From contig CAJUEL010000028.1 in NCBI GenBank assembly GCA_910585455.1, forward strand, positions 1 through 61,955: a stretch of DNA of 61,955 nt, read 5' to 3'. This document shows, piece after piece, positions 1-8,980 of the stretch; within the stretch, counting starts at the first letter, position 1; each line of letters begins with the position of its first letter. A program made the translations under genes and the position numbers. The notes under the pieces were generated by a model, which searched no databases, was not told where the DNA came from, and worked only from the letters and a program-made list of their open reading frames with translations. The DNA comes from an uncultured Eisenbergiella sp. (GTDB lineage Bacteria > Bacillota > Clostridia > Lachnospirales > Lachnospiraceae).

Positions 1-12
1 AGTCTTCAGTGT

Positions 13-48
13 GGAATTTAACTTTTCATGCGGAATTTAACTTTTCAT
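13..48. repeat. two-unit direct repeat at window edge
   Basis: The 17-base word GGAATTTAACTTTTCAT occurs at 13-29 and again at 32-48, a 19-base period. Only two units are visible because the window starts here, so it may be the end of a longer array or of an upstream element. No gene is seen before pcp. Confidence 0.5.
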
Positions 49-90
49 TCAACCTCATATTTTTTTCTTGCATGGCAAAATAACATATGC

Positions 91-125
91 TATAGTAAAC
101 GACAAAAAGATTGTCGTTTACTATA
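91..125. promoter_or_regulatory. 15-bp perfect inverted repeat upstream of pcp, operator-like
   Basis: TATAGTAAACGACAA (91-105) is followed by a 5-base spacer and its exact reverse complement (111-125). It lies 58 bases before the pcp start and has no T-tract, so a repressor operator is more likely than a terminator. Which regulator would bind is unknown. Confidence 0.45.
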
Positions 126-183
126 CATGAATTCCGGAACTGTTTCCATATTTGTATATTGTGAAAAGATAAGGAGCAACATT

Positions 184-798
184 ATGAAAATATTAGTCAC
201 CGGATTTGACCCCTTCGGCGGTGAATCTGTCAATCCCGCCCTCGAAACCGTCAAAAGCCTTCCCGACACCATAGCGGGCGCCAAAATCATCAAGCTTAAG
301 GTGCCTACGGTCCGTTATCAATCCCTGCAGGTGATCGCGGATGCGATCGCCATCCATGATCCGGACGTCGTTTTGTCCATCGGGCAAGCGGGCGGCAGAT
401 CCGATATCACGGTAGAACGCATCGGCATCAATGTGGACGATTTTTCCATCGCAGATAATGCCGGAAATATGCCGGCTGATGATCCGATCTGTCCGGACGG
501 CCCGGATGCCCGCTTTGTCACACTTCCCATCAAGGCAATGGTCGAAAAAATCCGGAAAAAAAAGATTCCCGCCTCTGTTTCCAATTCAGCGGGAACCTTT
601 GTATGCAATCATGTGACCTATGGCGTCTGCCAGCTGCTCGCCACAAAATATCCGGGTAAAAAAAGCGGCTTCATTCATATTCCCTACCTGCCCTCTCAGG
701 TGGTGGAGAAGAAAAATACCCCTTCCATGTCTTTGGAGCTGCTGACGGAAGGCATCACGGCGGCGATCTGCGCTATTGTCGAACAACAGGATATGTGA
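184..798 (+). CDS. pcp: pyroglutamyl-peptidase I (pyrrolidone-carboxylate peptidase)
   Basis: This cytosolic cysteine peptidase (family C15) removes N-terminal pyroglutamate from peptides. The 204-residue product begins MKILVTGFDPFGG, the family signature. The expected triad is visible: Glu79 (in VERIGIN), Cys141 (in GTFVCNH) and His165 (in GFIHIPYLP). The length fits the family (about 200-215 residues). I chose the ATG at 184 because AAGGAG lies at 171-176 and the reading frame upstream of it shows no family similarity. The gene appears monocistronic and converges on the oxidoreductase gene to its right. An unusually perfect inverted repeat precedes it. Confidence 0.95.
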   Translation: MKILVTGFDPFGGESVNPALETVKSLPDTIAGAKIIKLKVPTVRYQSLQVIADAIAIHDPDVVLSIGQAGGRSDITVERIGINVDDFSIADNAGNMPADDPICPDGPDARFVTLPIKAMVEKIRKKKIPASVSNSAGTFVCNHVTYGVCQLLATKYPGKKSGFIHIPYLPSQVVEKKNTPSMSLELLTEGITAAICAIVEQQDM

Positions 799-803
799 CT
801 CTG

Positions 804-827
804 ACGGCAAACCGTGACGCCGTTTTC
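804..827. terminator. weak hairpin between convergent genes
   Basis: ACGGC (804-808) can pair with GCCGT (819-823), followed by TTT. This 5-bp stem is the only terminator-like element in the short gap between pcp and the convergent oxidoreductase gene. It is weak evidence. Confidence 0.25.
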
Positions 828-829
828 GC

Positions 830-3415
830 TTAGCAGGTAGCGCCGCCCTTTAAGTGCAGCTGCGCGCCGATAATCGCATCCCTGCGGGACAGCAGATCAT
901 CCGACAAAAGCTGCGCCTGCACATTTTCAAAGCCCAGGCGGCCAATGGTATCGGCAAACCGTTCGCCTGTCTGCCCCTGCTCCCGAAACAGCAGAATAGC
1001 CTTTTCAAGAACGGAAAGCACCTCCTCCTCACTTAAGAAAATGCGGTCCAGCATCTGTCCGTGGGCTACCTTTTTGCCCCAGCGTCCGCCTATGTAGACC
1101 CGGTAGCCTGTGGTATATTCCTCCATCGCCTTGAAGGGGCATTTCCCCACACAGCGTCCGCAGTTATTGCATTTGTCCGGATCGATCACCAGCTTGCCGT
1201 CTATCACGGAAGACGCGCCCATCGGGCAGGACAGGGAAACCTGACACCGGGCACAGCCATGACATTTCTCCAGATCCAGAACCGGCACCTTCTGTCCCAC
1301 AATGCCGAAATCATTCAAATTCGGCTTCACGCAGTTGTTCGGGCAACCGCCCACCGCGATCTTGAACTTATGGGGCAGCTTCACAGACCCATAGCCGTGA
1401 TAGAACCGTTCATGGATTTTATCCGACAGCGCGTAGGAATCCAAAAGCCCATATTGACAGGTCGTTCCTTTACAGGCGACCACAGGGCGCACCTTGGAGC
1501 CGGTGCCGCCGGTCTCCAGCCCTGCTTCCGCTAAAAAGGCCCGCAGCGCATCGATTTTTTCAAAGGGAACGCCCACGATCTCCAGCGTCAGGCGGGTCGT
1601 CATGACCACATCGCCGCTTCCGAATTTTTCCGCCGCTTCCGCGATCCTCGCCTGCTCGGCAGCCGTTATTTTGCCGTTTCTGGTGATGACGCGCACATTG
1701 AAATTGTCGGTTCCCTTATTGTGCAGGCATCCCAGCGCCTTCACGCGGGTGATCTCCTCTGCCGGGACCGTCACCGTACCCGGCTTTTTGGCGGCCTTTA
1801 CCACGTTAAAGAAGGAAGCTCCCTCCAGCACCTTCGTATTGGTATAGCCATAGTGCTTCATGCGGTTTTGCAGCAGATAGGCGCGTTTTCCCTTTGCACA
1901 TACCAGCAGCAGCTTCTCTTCTTTGCCGATGCCGGGAATCTCTCCCTTCACTGTGACCGGATCCACATAGGTCGCGCCGGGAATGGTCGGACCGGCCGGA
2001 TTGGCGTCGATGACGCGATAGCCCTCTGCATCGCCGGCAAGATATTCTCCCGGCGTGAAGCTGTCCAGATCGCCGCTCTCCTTATTGAGCAGCACCTGCA
2101 CCGCCCGGACAAAGGGATGGATCGCCGTGGAAAAAGGAGGCGCATAGGAAAGATCCAGGCTCGTCATCTGCTCCAGCGTCGCCCCAAGGCTGACCGCCAT
2201 CACGCCCACATCCGTCACCTTATCCACCGCGCCGGGGCCCAATACCTGAACCCCCAGCACCCTGTGGGTCTTCTTATCCGCAATCAGCTTCGTGGCAAAC
2301 CAGGCAGCGCCGGGATAATAGGCAGGCTTATCCTCTGCGATCGTCACGGTTGAAATCGTCTCATATCCCGCCGCTTTTGCCTGTTCCTCAGAAAGCCCCG
2401 TTCTGCCGCCGGACAATCCGGGAAGCTTCACAATCCCTGTGCCCAAAACGCCAGGATAGGCGACGTCCCGCCCGCCTATGGCAAGTGCCAGCGTGCGCCC
2501 CTCCAGATTGGCGGAGGAACCCATGGGAGACCACTGTCTGTGTCCGGTCAGGCGATTGGTCACCATCGCGCAATCACCCGCCGCATACACGTCCGGCACA
2601 TTGGTCGCCAGCTTCTCATCTACCAGAATCGTGCCCTTTGTCATCTCGATTCCCGTATCCTGCAAAAATCCCGTATTAGGACGGATGCCGATGGAAAGCA
2701 CTACCACATCCGCAGGCAAAAGTCCCTTATCCGTCTGCACGCCCTGGGGCTTTGCATCCCCGGTCACGCCCTGAAGCTTTGTGGCTGTCATCACCCGGAT
2801 TCCCTTCTTTTCCAGATGGCGCTTCGCGTAATCCGCCATTTCCACATCAAAACCCGGCATGATCTGGGGCGCCATATCGATGACCGTAACCGAAAGTCCC
2901 TTTTCCAGAAGGTTCTCTGCAACCTCCAGCCCGATAAAGCCGCCGCCCACGACAACCGCCCGCTTCGCATTTTCCCGCTCCACAAACTCCCGCGTCTCGA
3001 TCGCATCCTCCGGCGTGCGCATCACGAATACGCCCGGCAGATTCAGTCCCGGCAGAGGCGGCACGACCGGCGACGCGCCGGTGGATATCACGCAGATATC
3101 ATATTCATAAAATTCTTCCGCGCCGGTGCGGATATTTTTCGCCGTCGCCCTTTTGCCCTGCACATCCAGCGCAGTCACCTCGCGCTCCGTAAACACCTTC
3201 GCCCCTGTCAGCTCTGCGAATTTCGCCGGCGTGTTTACGATGAGCTGCTCCTTCTGTGGTATTACGCCCCCTATGTAATAGGGGAGCCCGCAGCCCGCAT
3301 AGGAAATTTCCTTTCCCTTCGTGACGATGGTCACCTCTGCGTCCGGATTGAGACGCTTGTATTTGGCAGCAACCTTCGTTCCGGCAGCCACGCCGCCGAT
3401 CACCAATACTCTCAT
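830..3415 (-). CDS. CoA-disulfide-reductase-like FAD oxidoreductase fused to rhodanese-like, siroheme-reductase-like and 2x[4Fe-4S] domains
   Basis: This is an 861-residue multidomain protein. Residues 1-445 form a pyridine-nucleotide disulfide reductase: the N-terminal FAD motif VIGGVAAG, the single redox Cys42 in YAGCGLPYYIGG (typical of CoA-disulfide/NADH oxidases), an NAD motif VVVGGGFIGLE at 154-164 and AAGDCA near 278-283. Residues 462-545 resemble a rhodanese with Cys506. Residues 555-710 resemble the sulfite/nitrite reductase ferredoxin-like half and carry Cys648, Cys653, Cys691 and Cys695. Residues 712-765 hold two ferredoxin Cys clusters (718/721/724/730 and 749/752/755/759). The architecture suggests NAD(P)H-driven electron flow to a sulfur or siroheme-type centre in the cytosol. 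The substrate is inferred, not shown. The second half of a sulfite reductase is absent, so assimilatory sulfite reduction is uncertain. The gene is monocistronic. Confidence 0.85.
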   Translation of the reverse strand: MRVLVIGGVAAGTKVAAKYKRLNPDAEVTIVTKGKEISYAGCGLPYYIGGVIPQKEQLIVNTPAKFAELTGAKVFTEREVTALDVQGKRATAKNIRTGAEEFYEYDICVISTGASPVVPPLPGLNLPGVFVMRTPEDAIETREFVERENAKRAVVVGGGFIGLEVAENLLEKGLSVTVIDMAPQIMPGFDVEMADYAKRHLEKKGIRVMTATKLQGVTGDAKPQGVQTDKGLLPADVVVLSIGIRPNTGFLQDTGIEMTKGTILVDEKLATNVPDVYAAGDCAMVTNRLTGHRQWSPMGSSANLEGRTLALAIGGRDVAYPGVLGTGIVKLPGLSGGRTGLSEEQAKAAGYETISTVTIAEDKPAYYPGAAWFATKLIADKKTHRVLGVQVLGPGAVDKVTDVGVMAVSLGATLEQMTSLDLSYAPPFSTAIHPFVRAVQVLLNKESGDLDSFTPGEYLAGDAEGYRVIDANPAGPTIPGATYVDPVTVKGEIPGIGKEEKLLLVCAKGKRAYLLQNRMKHYGYTNTKVLEGASFFNVVKAAKKPGTVTVPAEEITRVKALGCLHNKGTDNFNVRVITRNGKITAAEQARIAEAAEKFGSGDVVMTTRLTLEIVGVPFEKIDALRAFLAEAGLETGGTGSKVRPVVACKGTTCQYGLLDSYALSDKIHERFYHGYGSVKLPHKFKIAVGGCPNNCVKPNLNDFGIVGQKVPVLDLEKCHGCARCQVSLSCPMGASSVIDGKLVIDPDKCNNCGRCVGKCPFKAMEEYTTGYRVYIGGRWGKKVAHGQMLDRIFLSEEEVLSVLEKAILLFREQGQTGERFADTIGRLGFENVQAQLLSDDLLSRRDAIIGAQLHLKGGATC

Positions 3416-3532
3416 AAGTCTTTGCCCCTTTCATCCGCCCAAACATGCGGCTATAGTTATTTCTATTTTACCTGTTTTTAGCGGCAATGTAAAATACAAA
3501 TTGTATAATTTCATGTTTTTTTGAAAACAATA

Positions 3533-3566
3533 TTGTAACAGTTCAGACCCATCCGAACCGTTACAA
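3533..3566. repeat. GTAACAGTTC-type palindromic repeat
   Basis: TTGTAACAGTTC (3533-3544) pairs with GAACCGTTACAA (3555-3566) with one mismatch. The same GTAACAGTTC...GAACTGTTAC motif recurs at 41059, 43.67 kb and 51158, so this is a dispersed intergenic repeat. It sits upstream of the DUF3892 gene. Confidence 0.6.
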
Positions 3567-3649
3567 TAGTATGCATTACGGAAAAAGGAAAATAAGACAA
3601 ATTTGTACCGCGCCCGGATTCGCGGGCTGCATAAGACTGGAGGATTCCT

Positions 3650-3973
3650 ATGAAAGAAGATAAAACACTGGGAGCAGAGCTGGCAAGAAATGCGCTGGAC
3701 GATATTCCACAGGCGAAGGATGACGCAAAGGACATCGTAGGGCTGGTGAAAAGCAGCGGACGCATTACAGGCTATCAGCTTTCAAACGGCTCTACCGTTT
3801 CCAAGGAAGACGGCATACAGATGGCCAAAAACGGAGAAATCAAAAATGTGGGCATCGCCCACCGCAAGGACAGTGAATATTTAAAATCCCTGCCTGACGG
3901 GGATGAGGGGAATAATCTGAGCAATCTTCCCTCCGTCAGTCAGGGACGTATCGATTCGGATTCACTCTCTTAA
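3650..3973 (+). CDS. small DUF3892-family protein
   Basis: The product has 107 residues. The segment IVGLVKSSGRITGYQLSNGS...EDGIQMAKNGEIKNVGI followed by EYLKSLPDGDEGNNLSNLP matches the DUF3892 pattern (a small single-domain family of unknown function, with a conserved PD...NNL.NLP end). The start is supported by GGAGG just upstream. No catalytic residues or membrane segments are visible. It is monocistronic and ends in a bidirectional terminator shared with the radical SAM gene. Confidence 0.75.
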   Translation: MKEDKTLGAELARNALDDIPQAKDDAKDIVGLVKSSGRITGYQLSNGSTVSKEDGIQMAKNGEIKNVGIAHRKDSEYLKSLPDGDEGNNLSNLPSVSQGRIDSDSLS

Positions 3974-3982
3974 AAAGACCTC

Positions 3983-4020
3983 AAAATGGCAGCTGACGCA
4001 TATGCGGCGGCTGCCATTTT
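3983..4020. terminator. bidirectional intrinsic terminator
   Basis: AAAATGGCAGC (3983-3993) is exactly complementary to GCTGCCATTTT (4010-4020), giving an 11-bp stem flanked by A- and T-rich ends. It lies between the convergent DUF3892 and radical SAM genes. Confidence 0.85.
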
Positions 4021-4046
4021 GCGAAGGTGAAGAGCCCGAGCCTGAA

Positions 4047-5027
4047 TCAGTGCTTTAACAGTGACTGCCGCGCGCCATGCATCTTTTCATTATGCTTTAG
4101 CACATCCTCCACCGCATCCATCCGAAGCCCTGCGTCAATGAAATCGCAGTGCTTACAAAATCCATAGCCCTGCCTTCCTTCCCGGATCGCCTCGCGCAGC
4201 TTGCGGTATCCGGGGCTGTTCCAGCCGTCCTTTAAGGAGGTCTGATTCAAATCCGCCAGATCCGTCACCTCAAAATTGTCGCAACAGCAAATCCCCAGCT
4301 TTCCATGGGGCGTGATCCACAGATCCGTATAGGGCATCAGGCAGGTTTCCTTAATCACCTTCTCCGTCGCCTTCTTGTTCGGGGCGCTGCCCGCGCGGTT
4401 GCTCAATACTTCCTTTAAATACCGCATCTGAATCAGAATATCCAGATCCTCAAATTCCTGCGGATGCGCTTTCACATATTCATAAATTTCCTGCACATTG
4501 GGATGCAGCTTCATATCCAGACAGTAATTGTTGATGATCAGCTGGTTCATATAAGGCTTGAGCGCCCTGACCTTTTCCATATCCAGAATCAGCCCGTTGG
4601 TGGACATAAAAATGAACGCGTCAGGCAGCTTCTCCCTGGCATATTTATGAAATTCCACAATCCGCGTATCCAGCAGAGGCTCGTTATTCCCGTATAAGGT
4701 AAGATGTCCCTTAAATCCCCAGTCCGCAAGCTGGTCGATGATACTGTAATAAAGCGCGTCATCCATGCGCTTATAGGGGCGCTTCTCCGCATTTTTATTC
4801 GCGGTACAAAATTCACAGGTGGAATTACACCTGTTGATCGTCTCCAGATTCACCACCAGCGGATGGGGCGTTTCCTTCTGTGCAAAAAAATAATCAATAT
4901 AAGCTTTCTGGGATTTGTTGCGCGCCGCGCGCTGCAGCGTCAGGTAGCCGTTGCTGCTGAGCATGGGCACATACTTTTTCAGGTTCCAGCCCAGCCTTCC
5001 CATAAAATTATGAACTCTGACAGGCAT
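4047..5027 (-). CDS. radical SAM/SPASM-domain protein
   Basis: The 326-residue product has the radical SAM cluster CNSTCEFC (Cys67, Cys71, Cys74) after a short N-terminal extension, then GNNEPLLD and a C-terminal Cys-rich SPASM-like region (Cys229, CCC at 247-249, Cys291, Cys294). Such enzymes cleave S-adenosylmethionine and often modify peptides or cofactors. No precursor peptide or partner gene is visible nearby, so the substrate is unknown. An RBS (GGAGA) precedes the ATG at 5027. Confidence 0.85.
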   Translation of the reverse strand: MPVRVHNFMGRLGWNLKKYVPMLSSNGYLTLQRAARNKSQKAYIDYFFAQKETPHPLVVNLETINRCNSTCEFCTANKNAEKRPYKRMDDALYYSIIDQLADWGFKGHLTLYGNNEPLLDTRIVEFHKYAREKLPDAFIFMSTNGLILDMEKVRALKPYMNQLIINNYCLDMKLHPNVQEIYEYVKAHPQEFEDLDILIQMRYLKEVLSNRAGSAPNKKATEKVIKETCLMPYTDLWITPHGKLGICCCDNFEVTDLADLNQTSLKDGWNSPGYRKLREAIREGRQGYGFCKHCDFIDAGLRMDAVEDVLKHNEKMHGARQSLLKH

Positions 5028-5177
5028 ATATGGTATTTTCTCCTTTCGCCATCACGTTTTTCGTGCATCACATGATCAATAAGTCGAGTATACTATGATT
5101 TTCAAAAAACTGCAAGCTTGTCCCCTCCATAATTACTATTGTATCCAAAACCATACAATTTTTTTACCAAAAAAAGC

Positions 5178-5206
5178 TTGACAACGCAAAAAAAAGCGCG
5201 TATGAT
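5178..5206 (+). promoter_or_regulatory. sigma-A promoter of glnA-purF
   Basis: TTGACA (5178-5183), a 17-base spacer and TATGAT (5201-5206) form a near-consensus promoter. The predicted transcript start is near 5213, only about 9 bases before a terminator-like hairpin. Confidence 0.8.
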
Positions 5207-5221
5207 GCGAACCATAAAGCA

Positions 5222-5262
5222 AAGGCGCTTTGGAGCAGGTCTCCGAAGCGCCTTATTTTTTT
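5222..5262 (+). promoter_or_regulatory. leader terminator/attenuator upstream of glutamine synthetase
   Basis: AAGGCGCTT (5222-5230) pairs with AAGCGCCTT (5246-5254). Inside it GGAG (5232-5235) pairs with CTCC (5241-5244), giving a 13-14 bp hairpin. A run of eight T residues (5256-5263) follows. It sits inside the leader between the strong promoter and the glnA start, so most transcripts would stop unless antitermination occurs. ANTAR-type RNA-binding antiterminators are known to control nitrogen genes this way; whether one acts here is inference. Confidence 0.75.
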
Positions 5263-5303
5263 GTAAAATCCCATTGTAATCAGAAACGAGAGGAGAAAAT
5301 GTT

Positions 5304-7403
5304 ATGGCAAAAGGAATTCCCGAACTCTACGGCAGTCTTGTTTTTAACGACAAGGTCATGCGTGAAAAGCTTCCGAAGGATATCTATAAGGCTCTGAGAA
5401 AGACGATCGAAAATAATACGCATCTGGAGCTGGATGTGGCAAACTCCGTCGCGGTGGCGATGAAGGAATGGGCGGTGGAAAACGGCGCCACCCACTTCAC
5501 CCACTGGTTCCAGCCCATGACCGGCCACACCGCAGAAAAGCACGACAGCTTCATCACCCCCATCGGCGACGGACAGATCATTATGGATTTTTCCGGCAAG
5601 GAGCTGGTAAAGGGAGAGCCGGATGCGTCCAGCTTCCCCTCCGGCGGTCTGCGCGCCACCTTTGAAGCGAGAGGCTACACCTCCTGGGATCCCACCTCTC
5701 CGGCATTCATCAAGGACGGCACCCTCTACATACCCACCGCCTTCTGCTCCTATACGGGCGAAGCGCTGGATAAAAAAACGCCCCTGCTGCGTTCCATGGA
5801 ATCCTTAAATAAGGAAGCGGTCAAGGTATTGAACCTGTTAGGACACCCCGACGTCAAAAGCGTCTCCACGACCATCGGGCCGGAGCAGGAATATTTTCTG
5901 GTGGACAAAGCGCTATATCAGCAGAGGAAGGATCTGATCTTCACAGGCAGGACGCTGCTGGGCGCCATGCCGCCCAAGGGTCAGGAAATGGAGGATCACT
6001 ACTTCGGCGCCATCAAGCCCCGGGTGTCCGCCTATATGCATGAGCTGGATGAGGAGCTGTGGAAGCTGGGCATTCCCGCCAAGACCAAGCACAACGAGGT
6101 CGCGCCCGCCCAGCATGAGCTGGCGCCCATCTTTGACACCGCCAATATCGCGGTGGACCACAACCAGCTGACCATGGAAATCATGAAAAAGGTTGCGGAT
6201 AAGCACGGTCTTGTCTGTCTGCTGCATGAAAAGCCCTTCGATGGCATCAACGGCTCCGGCAAGCACAACAACTGGTCCATGATCACCAACACCGGCGTCA
6301 ACCTGCTGGATCCCGGCCGCACCCCCGCCGAAAATACCCAGTTTCTCATCTTTTTGATGGCGGTCATCAAGGCGGTGGATGAATATGCGGATCTGATGCG
6401 GCTATCCGTCGCCAGCGCGGGAAACGATCACCGGCTCGGCGCCAATGAAGCGCCCCCGGCAATCATCTCCATTTTCCTGGGCGATGAGCTGACTGCGGTT
6501 TTGGATTCCATCGAGAACGACACATTTTTTGGCAGACAGCAGAAAATCCAGATGGAAACCGGCGCTACCGTGCTGCCCCACTTTTTCAAGGATAACACGG
6601 ACAGAAACCGGACCTCTCCCTTCGCTTTCACCGGCAACAAGTTCGAGTTCCGAAGCCTCGGCTCCTCCGTTTCCGTCGCCACGCCCAACATCGTGCTCAA
6701 CACAGCGGTAGCGGAAGCCTTAAGCCAGTTCTATGATGAATTAAAGGACACTCCCCTGGAGCAGATGGACGCTGCCGTGCATGAGCTGGTAAAACGGGCG
6801 ATTTTGAAGCACAAAAAGGTGGTATTCAACGGCAACGGCTACACCGACGAATGGGTGCAGGAGGCAAAAAGGCGCGGTCTGTTCAACTTAAAATCCACGC
6901 CCGAGGCGCTGCCCTGCTTCATCGCCGATAAAAACGTGGAGCTGTTCACCAGGCATCATATTTTCACGAAGACGGAAATCTTCTCCCGCTATGAAATTCT
7001 GCTGGAGAATTACTGCAAGGTGCTGCACGTCGAAACGAAGACCCTGCAGGATATGATCCTGCGCGATTTCCTGCCCGCACTGATGGCGTATACCGACGAA
7101 ATTTCCCGCTCCATAAGCGGCAAACAGGCGGTGGATGCCGGCCTTGCGTGCACGGCTCAGAAAAAGCTTCTGACAAAGCTCTCCGGCTATTATGAGAATA
7201 TTTATGCGGCGCTGGAAACGCTGTCCGCAGATACAAAGCAGGCGGAGGCGATGACCGATATGCAGGCGGCCGCCACCTATTACCATGAAACGATCCTTTC
7301 CGATATGGCAAAGGTCCGCAGCGCTGCCGATGCGGCAGAGGAATATCTGCCCGACGACTTTTTACCTTATCCGAATTATGAACAGCTTTTGTTCTCCGTA
7401 TAA
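5304..7403 (+). CDS. glnA: glutamine synthetase, type III (GlnN)
   Basis: The 699-residue product has the length of the GSIII family (about 700 residues, compared with about 450 for GSI). It makes glutamine from glutamate, ammonia and ATP. Recognisable segments include PMTGHTAEKHDSF near the N-terminus, GPEQEYF, HNEVAPAQHELAP, SGKHNNWS, AGNDHRLGANEAPPAI and NRTSPFAFTGNKFEFR, covering the metal, glutamate and nucleotide sites. The start at 5304 has a GAGGAG RBS at 5290-5295. The gene is followed after only 5 bases by purF, whose enzyme consumes glutamine, so the two are probably co-transcribed. Expression is likely attenuated by the leader hairpin. Confidence 0.97.
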   Translation: MAKGIPELYGSLVFNDKVMREKLPKDIYKALRKTIENNTHLELDVANSVAVAMKEWAVENGATHFTHWFQPMTGHTAEKHDSFITPIGDGQIIMDFSGKELVKGEPDASSFPSGGLRATFEARGYTSWDPTSPAFIKDGTLYIPTAFCSYTGEALDKKTPLLRSMESLNKEAVKVLNLLGHPDVKSVSTTIGPEQEYFLVDKALYQQRKDLIFTGRTLLGAMPPKGQEMEDHYFGAIKPRVSAYMHELDEELWKLGIPAKTKHNEVAPAQHELAPIFDTANIAVDHNQLTMEIMKKVADKHGLVCLLHEKPFDGINGSGKHNNWSMITNTGVNLLDPGRTPAENTQFLIFLMAVIKAVDEYADLMRLSVASAGNDHRLGANEAPPAIISIFLGDELTAVLDSIENDTFFGRQQKIQMETGATVLPHFFKDNTDRNRTSPFAFTGNKFEFRSLGSSVSVATPNIVLNTAVAEALSQFYDELKDTPLEQMDAAVHELVKRAILKHKKVVFNGNGYTDEWVQEAKRRGLFNLKSTPEALPCFIADKNVELFTRHHIFTKTEIFSRYEILLENYCKVLHVETKTLQDMILRDFLPALMAYTDEISRSISGKQAVDAGLACTAQKKLLTKLSGYYENIYAALETLSADTKQAEAMTDMQAAATYYHETILSDMAKVRSAADAAEEYLPDDFLPYPNYEQLLFSV

Positions 7404-7408
7404 CATCT

Positions 7409-8827
7409 ATGAAACCGATATTTGCTGAAAAAAATGCCGGATGCGGACAACAGCTTCGTCTCCATGGCATCCACGAGGAATGCGGCGTGTTCGGGATTTT
7501 CAATCCCGGACAGGAAGCCGCCGCGCCTTCCATCTATTACGGACTGTGCGCCCTGCAGCACCGGGGACAGGAATCCTGCGGCATCGCCGTCTGCGATACC
7601 CACGGTCCCCGGGGAAATATTTGCCAGCATAAGGATATGGGACTGGTGGGGGAGGTTTTTCATCCCGGCACGCTGGACGCCTTAAAGGGCAACCTGGGCA
7701 TCGGACATGTGCGCTATTCCACCACGGGCGCGAGCACAGTAGAAAACGCTCAGCCTCTGGTATTAAACTATTTAAAAGGCACTCTCGCCCTCGCCCACAA
7801 CGGCAATATCCTCAACGCTTCGGAAATCCGGCAGCAGCTGTCCGAATGTGGCGCGATCTTCCGCTCCACGACGGATTCCGAAGTGATCGCCTGCCACATC
7901 GCCCGGGAACGGACCCGCACCTTACGTGTGGAGGACGCCATTTACCGGACCGCGCAGGTTTTAAAGGGCGGCTATGCCCTGGTCATCATGAGCCCCCGCA
8001 AGCTGATCGGCGTGCGGGATCCGCTGGGATTAAAACCCCTGTGCCTGGGAAAACGGGATGACAGCTATATTCTCGCTTCCGAAAGCTGCGCTCTGACGGC
8101 TGTGGACGCAACCTATGTCCGGGACATCATGCCCGGCGAGATCGTCACGATCACAAAGGACGGCGTGCATTCCGACTGCCGCCTTTCACAGGAAAAGCGG
8201 GCGCACTGCATTTTTGAATATATTTATTTTGCCCGGCTGGATTCTGTCATGGACGGCGTCAGCATCTATGACGCCAGAGTGCGCGCCGGAATGGCCCTGG
8301 CCGCTTCCTTTCCCGCCGATGCAGATTTGGTTGTCGGCGTGCCGGATTCCGGGATGGCGGCCGCGGCAGGCTATTCCAAAGCCTCCGGACTGCCCTTTGC
8401 TCTGGCCTTTCATAAGAACAGCTATGTGGGCAGGACCTTTATCAAGCCCACTCAGAAAGAGCGGGAATCGGCAGTACATATGAAGCTTGCCGTGCTGCAA
8501 AATGTGGTAAAGGACAAACGGATCGTACTGATCGATGATTCCATCGTCCGGGGCACGACAATCGCAGGGCTGATCGAAATGCTCAAAAAGGCCGGCGCAA
8601 AGCAGGTCCATGTGCGCATCAGCTCCCCGCCCTTTTTATATCCGTGTTATTATGGGACGGACGTGCCCAGCAATGATCAGCTCATCGCTTCCTCCCATAC
8701 GACGGATGAAATCTGCGACCGGATCGGCGCAGACTCCCTGCATTATATGAAAATAGAGGATTTTCATCTGATGACCGGGGATTTACCGCTTTGTAAAGCG
8801 TGCTTTGACAACCGCTATCCCATATAG
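7409..8827 (+). CDS. purF: amidophosphoribosyltransferase
   Basis: It catalyses the first step of purine synthesis, making 5-phosphoribosylamine from PRPP and glutamine. The 472-residue product has a 24-residue propeptide before the N-terminal nucleophile Cys25 (EECGVFGIF), HRGQESCGIA and HNGNI in the glutaminase domain, and the PRPP loop VLIDDSIVRGTT near residue 375. It also has the [4Fe-4S] ligands of the Bacillus-type enzyme (CIFEYIYFA, YPCYYGTD and the C-terminal CKAC). It starts 5 bases after glnA, which places glutamine synthesis and use in one transcript. purA and purB are elsewhere in the window, so purF has left any pur cluster. Confidence 0.96.
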   Translation: MKPIFAEKNAGCGQQLRLHGIHEECGVFGIFNPGQEAAAPSIYYGLCALQHRGQESCGIAVCDTHGPRGNICQHKDMGLVGEVFHPGTLDALKGNLGIGHVRYSTTGASTVENAQPLVLNYLKGTLALAHNGNILNASEIRQQLSECGAIFRSTTDSEVIACHIARERTRTLRVEDAIYRTAQVLKGGYALVIMSPRKLIGVRDPLGLKPLCLGKRDDSYILASESCALTAVDATYVRDIMPGEIVTITKDGVHSDCRLSQEKRAHCIFEYIYFARLDSVMDGVSIYDARVRAGMALAASFPADADLVVGVPDSGMAAAAGYSKASGLPFALAFHKNSYVGRTFIKPTQKERESAVHMKLAVLQNVVKDKRIVLIDDSIVRGTTIAGLIEMLKKAGAKQVHVRISSPPFLYPCYYGTDVPSNDQLIASSHTTDEICDRIGADSLHYMKIEDFHLMTGDLPLCKACFDNRYPI

Positions 8828-8890
8828 GACGGCTGTCAGGCATTCTTTTATAAATTGTTTCAACACTCTATTAACCAAAGCAGCGCAAGG

Positions 8891-8928
8891 ACGCGCCCCT
8901 CATTTTTCGAAAAGGGACGCGTTTTTTG
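8891..8928 (+). terminator. terminator or attenuator between purF and amt
   Basis: ACGCGCCCCT (8891-8900) pairs with AGGGACGCGT (8913-8922) with one mismatch, followed by TTTTT. It may simply end glnA-purF, or it may control read-through into amt 53 bases downstream, like the hairpin before glnA. Confidence 0.75.
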
Positions 8929-8980
8929 CTGCCGCAATCACCGGTTTTTTACGAAAAACCGCATTTGAGGAGGAAAAATT

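Noticed and set aside
2540..3481. 313-codon plus-strand frame opposite the flavin oxidoreductase
   Set aside because: It is antisense to a clear protein, His/Arg-rich as expected from the reverse of a GC-biased gene, and has no recognisable domain.
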